Shown piece by piece: positions 57,600-64,000 of a stretch of DNA of 64,000 bases. Under the pieces are notes generated by a model. That model was not told the origin of the DNA. It did no database searches and worked only from the letters and a program-made list of their open reading frames with translations. The first letter of the stretch is position 1. Each line of letters begins with the position of its first letter. The position numbers were made by a program, and so were the translations under genes. Source of the DNA: Campylobacter pinnipediorum subsp. pinnipediorum (GTDB lineage Bacteria > Campylobacterota > Campylobacteria > Campylobacterales > Campylobacteraceae); the NCBI RefSeq assembly GCF_002021925.1, contig NZ_CP012546.1, positions 558,001 through 622,000 of the forward strand. Reading direction: 5' to 3'.

Positions 57600-58417
57600 A
57601 TGCAATTTTTGTAGCAAACAAGCCTTATGGTTTGAGTTCAAATCATTTTTTAAGTAGACTAAAACGCAAATATAAAGTAAAAAAAGCTGGTTTTTCTGGC
57701 ACTTTAGATCCATTTGCTACTGGGGTTTTGGTTGTAGCTTTTGGCTCTTACACTAGGCTATTTTCTTATTTAAATAAGACCCCAAAAGTATATGAAGCTA
57801 CAATTTGGTTTGGTGCAAGTAGTGAGAGTGGGGATAATGAAAATATATATCAAGTTGAAAAACTAAGACCGTTTTCGCCAGATGTTTTTGAGATAGTAAG
57901 AAAATCTTTGCTGGGCAAGGTTAGTTATATTCCGCCAAAATTTAGTGCTAAAAATATCAATGGAGTAAGAGCATATAAGCTTGCTAGAAGTGGCGTTGAG
58001 TTTGAGTTAAAATCTCAGGAAATGGAGATATTTTCTTGTGAAATTTTAAATTATTCTCATCCGTTTTTAACCATAAGAGTTAAAGTAGATGAGGGTGCTT
58101 ATGTAAGATCTTATGCTCAACTTTTTGCACAAAAGATGGGTGTAAATGCTACACTTAGTGCTTTAAAAAGGGTTAGCGAGGGTGAGTTTAGATTTGAAAA
58201 CGAACGATTTTTAGACCCTATAAGTATTTTAAATTTGCCAAAAAATGAGTATTTTGGTGATATTAATGAAGTAATGGATGGTAAAAAGCTAGATTTATGT
58301 AAGCTTAAAATGCAAAAAAATGGAAAATATTTATTGGAATATGATGAATTTTTTAGTATTATTGAGATAAAAGATGATGAGATAAATTATTGTTTAAATA
58401 AGGTAAAAAAATGTTAA
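57596..58417 (+). CDS. truB: tRNA pseudouridine synthase TruB
   Basis: TruB makes pseudouridine 55 in the T loop. The 273-residue product has [18 protein letters not shown] and [19 protein letters not shown], with the catalytic Asp at 38. Later [16 protein letters not shown] and [14 protein letters not shown] match the family. It overlaps the helicase and csrA. Confidence 0.96.
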   Translation: MNAIFVANKPYGLSSNHFLSRLKRKYKVKKAGFSGTLDPFATGVLVVAFGSYTRLFSYLNKTPKVYEATIWFGASSESGDNENIYQVEKLRPFSPDVFEIVRKSLLGKVSYIPPKFSAKNINGVRAYKLARSGVEFELKSQEMEIFSCEILNYSHPFLTIRVKVDEGAYVRSYAQLFAQKMGVNATLSALKRVSEGEFRFENERFLDPISILNLPKNEYFGDINEVMDGKKLDLCKLKMQKNGKYLLEYDEFFSIIEIKDDEINYCLNKVKKC

Positions 58418-58641
58418 TATTGTCAAGAAAAGAAAATGAAGAGATATTATTAGGCAATGATATAAAATTGGTTGTAGTTAGTATAAATAAAGGTGCTGTA
58501 AAGCTTGGAATAGAAGCCCCTAAAAACACAATGATACTAAGAAGCGAACTTGCAAATCAAATTAAAGACTCAAATAAGCAAGCTAGTAAAGATGTTCCTT
58601 GTGATAGCTTTGATGAGCTTAGAAAAAAAATAGAAAAATGA
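58411..58641 (+). CDS. csrA: carbon storage regulator CsrA
   Basis: The 76-residue RNA-binding protein has the full CsrA pattern: [20 protein letters not shown] then [20 protein letters not shown]. CsrA dimers bind GGA motifs in mRNA leaders. In Campylobacter it represses flagellin translation and is antagonised by FliW (established knowledge). The gene overlaps truB by seven bases and ispE by four. Confidence 0.97.
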   Translation: MLILSRKENEEILLGNDIKLVVVSINKGAVKLGIEAPKNTMILRSELANQIKDSNKQASKDVPCDSFDELRKKIEK

Positions 58642-59387
58642 AAAGTTTTGCTAAATTAAATATATTTTTAAAAATAGTTGGTACTCGTAGAAATTATCAT
58701 GAAATTAACTCAAGATTTATACTTTTAAATGATATTTATGATGAGATTTATTTTAAACTTTCTGATAAATTTTATATAGAAAGTAATTATGATATAGATG
58801 ATAATATAGTATTAAAAGCAAAAAAAGAGTTAGAAAAAGCAGGATATAAAAACGAACTAGATGAGTATTTTAAAAATCATAAAATAGTATTGAAAAAAAA
58901 TATACCTATGGGAAGCGGAATGGGAGGTGGTAGTTCAAATGCTGCTACCTTTTTAAAATTAGCAAACGAAGAATTAAATCTAAACATAAAAACAGAAAAA
59001 CTTGCCGAGATAGCTTCAAAAATAGGTTCAGATGTACCTTTTTTTGTATATAATTATCCTAGTGCAAATGTAAGTGGTATTGGTGAAAATGTGATTTATT
59101 TTGATGATGAAATTCCACAAATAGATCTTATTATGCCAAATATATCTTGTGAAACGCCAAGGGTTTATCGTGAGTTTAGAGATAAATTTATGCAAAATAT
59201 AGATATAAAACAAGCTGATAATTTTATGAATAAAAAAAGCAATGAGCTTTTGTGTATGTATAAAAATTATGAGTTAAATGATCTATTTTTGCCTTGTTTA
59301 TCTCTTTATTCTAAGATGAAAGATTTTGATAATAAATTTTTAAGCGGCAGCGGAAGCACGATGTTTGGTTTAAAGGGTGTAAAGTGA
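58638..59387 (+). CDS. ispE: 4-diphosphocytidyl-2-C-methyl-D-erythritol kinase
   Basis: This GHMP kinase acts in the MEP isoprenoid pathway. The 249-residue product has [15 protein letters not shown] at the start and the glycine-rich loop [17 protein letters not shown] near 91-107. The third motif [14 protein letters not shown] is at the C-terminus. Overlaps on both sides (four bases) keep it in the truB-csrA-smpB operon. Confidence 0.95.
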   Translation: MKSFAKLNIFLKIVGTRRNYHEINSRFILLNDIYDEIYFKLSDKFYIESNYDIDDNIVLKAKKELEKAGYKNELDEYFKNHKIVLKKNIPMGSGMGGGSSNAATFLKLANEELNLNIKTEKLAEIASKIGSDVPFFVYNYPSANVSGIGENVIYFDDEIPQIDLIMPNISCETPRVYREFRDKFMQNIDIKQADNFMNKKSNELLCMYKNYELNDLFLPCLSLYSKMKDFDNKFLSGSGSTMFGLKGVK

Positions 59388-59845
59388 AAGAGGTAGCAAA
59401 AAATAAAAAAGCATTTTTTGAATACTCTATAATAGAAAATTTTGAAGCTGGTATAGTTTTAAAAGGTAGCGAAACAAAGGCTTTAAGGCTTGGTAGGGCG
59501 AATTTAAAAGATAGTTTTGTTCGTATAATAAAAGGAGAGATTTTTTTATTAAATGCGCATATTTCTCATCTTGAAACAACACATAGTCATTTTAGACCAG
59601 ATGAAAGAGGTGCTAGAAAGCTTTTGATGCATAGAAAACAGATAGATAGAATGTTTGGACTGGTAACTAGAGATGGATTTACTATAGTTCCTATTTCTAT
59701 ATATCTAAATGATAAAAATATGTTTAAGGTTAGAATAGCTCTTGCAAAAGGTAAAAATCTGCATGATAAGCGTGAGACATTGAAGAAAAAACAGGCTGAT
59801 ATGGATGCAAGGTCTGCTATGAAAAATTTTGGTAAAAATTTATAA
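59384..59845 (+). CDS. smpB: SsrA-binding protein SmpB
   Basis: SmpB binds tmRNA and brings it to stalled ribosomes. The 153-residue product has [43 protein letters not shown] and a C-terminal [14 protein letters not shown] tail that enters the mRNA channel. Start GTG 59384 overlaps ispE by four bases. Confidence 0.97.
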   Translation: MKEVAKNKKAFFEYSIIENFEAGIVLKGSETKALRLGRANLKDSFVRIIKGEIFLLNAHISHLETTHSHFRPDERGARKLLMHRKQIDRMFGLVTRDGFTIVPISIYLNDKNMFKVRIALAKGKNLHDKRETLKKKQADMDARSAMKNFGKNL

Positions 59846-59856
59846 AAAGGAATAAA

Positions 59857-60468
59857 ATGAAAAAAGGTTTATTGTTTTTAATAATGGCTATATTTTTTAT
59901 TGGCTGTTCAGAAGATAAGGTAGATAATATTTCTGGTTTTAAAGAATTTAAAGATTCTGAAGAGGTGGTTTTAAAAGGCGTAAATGGTCAAAATAAAGTT
60001 TTGGTTCGTAAAAATGGTGGCTTTGTTGTAAAAGGTGAAGAGAACAAGGTTGTTGTTATTGATATATTTGGTACTTTTTGCCCACCTTGCCAAGAAGAGG
60101 CTCCGGGTATAGCAAAGTATCAACTTGATAATCAAAAAGATTTTTTAATCATAGGTTTAACTCATTTTGAAAATGTCACCGATGAATATGTTGTAAGTGA
60201 TTTTATTCAAAAATATAATGCTTTTTATTTTATAACAAATAATCAAAGTGTGAATGACAGAATCGCAGAACAAGTTGTTAAGGATATAGGCTATCAGCAC
60301 GAGATAGCACTTCCATTTAAAGTTATTTTGAAAAATGGATATTATCAACTTGTAACTGATAATAATACTGGCAAATTCGGAGTTAAATACTATCTTGGCG
60401 GTATTAAAATGAGTAGAATGCAAAGTGATATTGAAAGAATTAATAGTCTTAAGCAAAATATGGAATAA
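59857..60468 (+). CDS. TlpA-like thioredoxin lipoprotein
   Basis: The 203-residue protein has a lipoprotein signal with lipobox FIGC (Cys17) and a thioredoxin fold with active site FGTFCPPCQEEAPG (Cys75 and Cys78). It is probably anchored in the periplasm and acts as a disulfide reductant, for example in cytochrome c or other periplasmic thiol maturation. Its last codons form the -24 box of the flgB sigma-54 promoter. Confidence 0.9.
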   Translation: MKKGLLFLIMAIFFIGCSEDKVDNISGFKEFKDSEEVVLKGVNGQNKVLVRKNGGFVVKGEENKVVVIDIFGTFCPPCQEEAPGIAKYQLDNQKDFLIIGLTHFENVTDEYVVSDFIQKYNAFYFITNNQSVNDRIAEQVVKDIGYQHEIALPFKVILKNGYYQLVTDNNTGKFGVKYYLGGIKMSRMQSDIERINSLKQNME

Positions 60469-60477
60469 AATTTGCTT
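60461..60477 (+). promoter_or_regulatory. sigma-54 (RpoN) promoter for flgB-flgC-fliE
   Basis: TGGAAT, five bases, then TTGCTT gives GG and GC exactly ten bases apart. The -24 element overlaps the stop codon of the TlpA-like gene. Start is predicted near 60488, about 20 bases before the flgB ATG, which has AAAAGGAG as its ribosome site. Confidence 0.88.
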
Positions 60478-60508
60478 ATAGTATTGTGTGATTAAAAAGG
60501 AGTAGTTA

Positions 60509-60943
60509 ATGTTTGTTTTAGAGACATCAAAATCAAGACCATTGGTTGAATCAGCTATGAGTGCTAGGGAGCTTAGACAAAAGATGATATCTAGCAACAT
60601 TGCAAATATAGATACTCCATTTTATAAATCAAGAGATATAGGTTTTGAATCAGAGCTTAGTTCTAGGGCTAATGAGATTTACAATAAAACAAAAAGTAAA
60701 GAATTAAAATTAGCAAAAACAAATGACAAACATATAGATATGGTTGGTTTTCCAAGAACTGGGGTAGCTAGTGTGTTTTTAAGAGATGGCCATTTGGCTA
60801 GAAATGATGCAAATACTGTTGATTTAGATGTTGAAACAACAGAACTTAGTAAAAACTATATAATGTTAAATGCTTTGGATAGTGCTTATAAAAGAGATAG
60901 TTCTATATTTAAAAGCGTAATAGACGCAAGTGGCAAAATGTAA
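60509..60943 (+). CDS. flgB: flagellar proximal rod protein FlgB
   Basis: The 144-residue axial protein has ESAMSARELRQKMISSNIAN then IDTPFYKSRDI at the N-terminus and VDLDVETTELSKNYIMLNAL near the C-terminus. FlgB joins the MS ring and FliE to the rod. It is the first gene of the RpoN-driven cluster. Confidence 0.96.
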   Translation: MFVLETSKSRPLVESAMSARELRQKMISSNIANIDTPFYKSRDIGFESELSSRANEIYNKTKSKELKLAKTNDKHIDMVGFPRTGVASVFLRDGHLARNDANTVDLDVETTELSKNYIMLNALDSAYKRDSSIFKSVIDASGKM

Positions 60944-60953
60944 GGTTGAATAG

Positions 60954-61451
60954 ATGTATTTAAATGATTTTGATATTAGTGGATATGGACTTAGTGCACA
61001 GCGTTTTAGAATGAATGTTATTAGCTCAAATATAGCTAATGCAAACACAACTAGAACAGCAGAGGGCGGTCCTTATAGAAGACAAGAGGTTATCTTTAAA
61101 GCTTTTGATTTTGATAAGGTTTTAAACAAACAAATAAAAGAGCAAAACTCTATGCTTGAATATTCAAATCCTTTAGATGATCCTGCATCGCCAAAAGATG
61201 CTTTTCCACCTGTTATGAGTGTTGTTGTTGATAAGATAGTTAGGGATGATAAAGATTTTCAGCTAAAATATGATCCAAACCATCCGGATGCAAATGCAAA
61301 TGGGTATGTTGCTTATCCAAATATTAATCCAGTTATAGAAATGAGCGATTTGATAGAGGCTACTAGGGCATATCAAGCTAATGTTGCTGCTTTTCAAAGT
61401 GCTAAAAGTATAGCTCAAAGCGCTATACAAATGATTGCAGGGGGACAATAA
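60954..61451 (+). CDS. flgC: flagellar proximal rod protein FlgC
   Basis: The 165-residue protein has FDISGYGLSAQRFRMNVISS then NIANANTTRT, GGPYRRQEVIF, and YVAYPNINPVIEMSDLIEAT with RAYQANVAAFQSAK at the C-terminus, all typical of FlgC. It lies ten bases after flgB and overlaps fliE by one base. Confidence 0.97.
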   Translation: MYLNDFDISGYGLSAQRFRMNVISSNIANANTTRTAEGGPYRRQEVIFKAFDFDKVLNKQIKEQNSMLEYSNPLDDPASPKDAFPPVMSVVVDKIVRDDKDFQLKYDPNHPDANANGYVAYPNINPVIEMSDLIEATRAYQANVAAFQSAKSIAQSAIQMIAGGQ

Positions 61452-61741
61452 TGAACGATATATCTAGTATATCCAAGATCTCACAATTAAACCAAGATAA
61501 AACCACTCAAAAAAAATCAGATGTTGATTTTGCTAGTGTTTTAGATAACTCATTAAAAGAGTTAAATAAGGTTCAAGAAAATGCCGATAAAGCAATCGCC
61601 GATCTTGCTACTGGAGAGGTTAAAGACTTACATCAAGCAGCAATAGCGATAGGCAAAGCTGAAACAAGTATGAAATTGATGTTAGAGATTAGAAATAAAG
61701 CTTTAAGTGCTTATAAAGAGATATCAAGAACTCAAATTTAG
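61451..61741 (+). CDS. fliE: flagellar MS-ring/rod junction protein FliE
   Basis: The 96-residue protein has the FliE C-terminal pattern HQAAIAIGKAETSMKLMLEI followed by RNKALSAYKEI. It links FliF to the rod and is the first rod component exported. Overlap with flgC shows co-translation. Confidence 0.96.
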   Translation: MNDISSISKISQLNQDKTTQKKSDVDFASVLDNSLKELNKVQENADKAIADLATGEVKDLHQAAIAIGKAETSMKLMLEIRNKALSAYKEISRTQI

Positions 61742-61746
61742 ATTTT

Positions 61747-63519
61747 ATGAATTCAAACAAAACAAAAACTACTGTTCTTTATATAGTTATTTTAGTTTTT
61801 ATATTGATTTTTTTATCATCTATGTTTTTTCGTATAAGCATAGATAGAAAATTACCAAGTATGCAAACAAGCGAGGATAATACTGCTTTAAGAGGCTCTA
61901 TAATCACAAAAGATGGCTTTAGAGTTGCTGTGAGTCAGAAGCTATATACAGCCAAGCTTGATACAAGAAGTATAGACCCAAATAAAAAAGATATGTTTAT
62001 AAAACTTTATTCTATTTATAGTGGGGACAGTGAGAAAAAAATACGAAACCTTATAAACAAAACAAGAGGTTTGCTTGTATTATCTGAAAATATAGATGCA
62101 AAAACAGCTATGCATTTAAAAGAATTATCAAGAAAATTATATCAAAAAAAGATTTTTATACCTATACATGGCTCTAGTTTTATACAAGGTCTTGATGTAT
62201 TTGAAAGTGAAGAGAGTAGAAAAAATAGAACTTATATAGCAAAAAATGCTTTAACCCCTATAATTGGCTATATGATACAAAAAGATGGAAAAAGCTCCGG
62301 TGCAAAAGGTATAGAAAAGTATTATGATGATTTTTTGGCGCCTATTCAGGATGCAAAATTTATAGGTCCAAGAGATGTTGGAAGCAATATAATATTTACG
62401 AGTGAATCTAATCTTGCAAATAGAGTAGATGGATATGATGTTGGAATTTCTGTATCTTTAAAATTCCAAAGTATGCTTGAAAAAATAGTTGATAACCAAA
62501 GAGAATTTTTAGATGCTAGTGAAATTATAGCTTGTGTTATGGATAGCAAGACAGGTGAAATTTTAGCTCTTGCATCAAGTTCTAGATATGATCCATCAAG
62601 TATTAGAAAACAAGATATATTGTCTTTAAACTCAGCAGCTACTGAGTATTCATATGAGATAGGTTCTGTGTTTAAACCTTTTATATTTTCTATATTGATG
62701 TCTGAAAAAAAATTAAATCCGGTTGAGATCGTAAATACTTATAATGGTAAATATAAACTTGGAAAAAGAATCATAAGAGATACTCATCCTGAGCCAAGCA
62801 TGAGTGCCGAGGATGTTATAGCATATAGTTCAAATATAGGTATGATTGAGCTATCTAAGCGTTTAGATGGTATTCAGATATATAATGGTCTTATAAATTT
62901 TGGATTTACTCAAAAAACTGGCGTTGATATACCTTATGAACAAGTAGGTGCGATACCAAGTGCTATTAAGCTTAATTCTCAAACATATAAAGCAACAGTT
63001 AGCTATGGATACGGTGTTAGTGCAACATTTATGCAGCTTTTGAAATCTTATAATGTTTTTAATAATAAAGGCATTGCTGTTATCCCGCATTTTGCCGTAT
63101 ATTTTGAAAAAAATGGCAAGAAATATTCTCCACCTATATTAAATGGATTAAATCAAAACTCAAAACAAATAATATCTCAAGATATTGCAAAAAGAATGAA
63201 AAGAATACTTATAAAAGTTGTTGAAAAAGGAACTGGTCAAAAAGCATTTACCCCTGGCTTGGAAGTAGGAGGCAAAACAGGAACAGCTCATATAGCTAAA
63301 AATGGAGTATATTCTAATACATACAATGGATCATTTTTTGGGTTTGCAAATGATGATTTTGGACATAACTATACTATAGGTGTTCTTGCTAGAAATCCTA
63401 AGAAAAAATATTATTATTATGGGGCACAAAGTGCTTTACCGGTATTTAAGAGAACTGTTGATTTGCTTGTAAATGAAGGTTATCTGAAAAAGAACGAGAT
63501 TGAGAAAAATGATGAGTAA
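61747..63519 (+). CDS. pbpB: class B penicillin-binding protein (FtsI/PbpB type)
   Basis: The 590-residue transpeptidase has one N-terminal membrane helix (about 8-28), an RGSIITKDG-like pedestal start and a transpeptidase domain. The SxxK motif is S307-V-F-K310, followed by SSN (YSSNIG near 360) and KTGT (GGKTGTAHIA near 510). It cross-links peptidoglycan, probably at the septum. It follows fliE by five bases, an order also known in C. jejuni (from memory). Confidence 0.94.
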   Translation: MNSNKTKTTVLYIVILVFILIFLSSMFFRISIDRKLPSMQTSEDNTALRGSIITKDGFRVAVSQKLYTAKLDTRSIDPNKKDMFIKLYSIYSGDSEKKIRNLINKTRGLLVLSENIDAKTAMHLKELSRKLYQKKIFIPIHGSSFIQGLDVFESEESRKNRTYIAKNALTPIIGYMIQKDGKSSGAKGIEKYYDDFLAPIQDAKFIGPRDVGSNIIFTSESNLANRVDGYDVGISVSLKFQSMLEKIVDNQREFLDASEIIACVMDSKTGEILALASSSRYDPSSIRKQDILSLNSAATEYSYEIGSVFKPFIFSILMSEKKLNPVEIVNTYNGKYKLGKRIIRDTHPEPSMSAEDVIAYSSNIGMIELSKRLDGIQIYNGLINFGFTQKTGVDIPYEQVGAIPSAIKLNSQTYKATVSYGYGVSATFMQLLKSYNVFNNKGIAVIPHFAVYFEKNGKKYSPPILNGLNQNSKQIISQDIAKRMKRILIKVVEKGTGQKAFTPGLEVGGKTGTAHIAKNGVYSNTYNGSFFGFANDDFGHNYTIGVLARNPKKKYYYYGAQSALPVFKRTVDLLVNEGYLKKNEIEKNDE

Positions 63520-63552
63520 GTAAAAAGTTATCTATTAATTATTAGTTTTTAC
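63520..63552. terminator. weak convergent terminator candidate
   Basis: GTAAAAA at 63520-63526 mirrors TTTTTAC at 63546-63552 between two converging genes. The stem is AT-only and the loop is long, so support is weak. Confidence 0.3.
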
Positions 63553-64000
63553 CCCCGCCTAGCATCTCTTTTTTAACTATCTCAACCAGTTGAGCTTTGT
63601 TTATCTGTGGTGATAATATTTTAATATAATGTTTAATACTGAAATTATTTCTAGATTTATTGCTAAATATAAATAATTTTGTATCTATGCCAAATACTAT
63701 CCTGGAGTCTTCTATTAAGCTTAATATTTTTTTGGTATCAAAATTTTTTTCATTATCATCTATAAATATTAGACCATAAATTGTATTTTTTATATAATTT
63801 TCAAATTCTTCAAAGCTATCCGCAGTTGTCAAATATGTATTAAATTCAGATAATGCTCCAGCGAATATTTTATTTTCAATAGGTGATTTTTTAAATAATA
63901 AAATATTATAACTTTTTTTATATATATTATTGTTGTTTAAAAAAGTATCAAAATTTGGTATAAAACCTGCAAGTATTCTTCTTAAATTCTTTTTGCTAAA
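63542..64000 (-). CDS. receiver-like domain protein, 5' end outside window
   Basis: The frame is open from the window edge to the stop at 63542 (about 152 codons seen). It reads NILLFKKSPIENKIFAGALS, then GLIFIDDNEKNFDTKKILSL and TKLFIFSNKSRN, resembling the strand-helix order of a response-regulator receiver, with Asp in FIDD at the phospho-acceptor strand. The C-terminal KILSPQINKAQLVEIVKK fits the end of such a domain. It may be the tail of a larger sensor or hybrid protein. Confidence 0.6.
   Translation of the reverse strand, partial: FSKKNLRRILAGFIPNFDTFLNNNNIYKKSYNILLFKKSPIENKIFAGALSEFNTYLTTADSFEEFENYIKNTIYGLIFIDDNEKNFDTKKILSLIEDSRIVFGIDTKLFIFSNKSRNNFSIKHYIKILSPQINKAQLVEIVKKEMLGGGKN

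Overview
The window is a 64 kb, strongly AT-rich stretch of a Campylobacterota chromosome, almost certainly a Campylobacter species. The evidence is the orphan-type CosR/HsrA regulator, a FlgF/FlgG pair and a flgB-flgC-fliE cluster behind sigma-54 promoters, and gene order. From memory, the run murF - hydrolase - Phd-like - ddl - ruvA - FapA - murJ - cysS - msbA - pyrD - M16 peptidase - dapA - enoyl reductase, and later nadE - lpxK - thrC - kdsB, closely follows C. jejuni. Species cannot be fixed from the window alone.

Layout. 1-2704 is the 3' four-fifths of a 23S rRNA gene plus 5S rRNA. 2705-4060 is non-coding DNA with the wreck of a PD-(D/E)XK nuclease gene. 4065-5840 holds rod genes flgF and flgG plus a 51-residue membrane protein, read leftward from a sigma-54 promoter. 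6000-13205 reads rightward: rpoD, rnpB (RNase P RNA), an unknown gene, plsY, folB, then a CosR/HsrA-like regulator with its own histidine kinase and a Ppx/GppA phosphatase. 13214-19644 reads leftward: FapA, ruvA, ddl, a lone Phd-type antitoxin-like gene, a hydrolase, murF and a Sel1/Hcp-like protein. 19804-28876 reads rightward: murJ, cysS, msbA, then pyrD, an M16 peptidase, dapA, a FabL-type enoyl reductase and pgsA. 28891-36437 is mixed: an unknown protein, tRNA-Arg, hypF-nikR, a YgbA-like protein, a methyltransferase and decayed chemoreceptor genes. 36444-41452 reads leftward: nadE, a DegT-like protein lacking the usual lysine, lpxK, thrC and kdsB.

42374-51733 is an integrated filamentous phage (inovirus-like). 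It sits in the 3' half of the initiator tRNA-fMet gene. Its order is the M13 order: ssDNA-binding protein, major coat, small hydrophobic proteins, pIII-like adhesin, pVI-like, Zot/pI ATPase, pIV secretin, structured intergenic region, HUH Rep, plus a tyrosine integrase. Read the other way are an HTH regulator and an Mrr-like nuclease, and a YafQ-type toxin-antitoxin pair lies at the far end. The right-hand repeat also carries the last codons of an integrase, which suggests repeated use of this site. The element is the most interesting part of the window.

51811-54506 is truD, thiL and a TSUP permease. 54740-54814 is tRNA-Asn, followed by a decayed McrC-like nuclease remnant. 55533-63519 reads rightward: a UvrD/Rep helicase, truB, csrA, ispE, smpB, a TlpA-like lipoprotein, flgB-flgC-fliE and a class B penicillin-binding protein. 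A receiver-like protein runs off the right edge.
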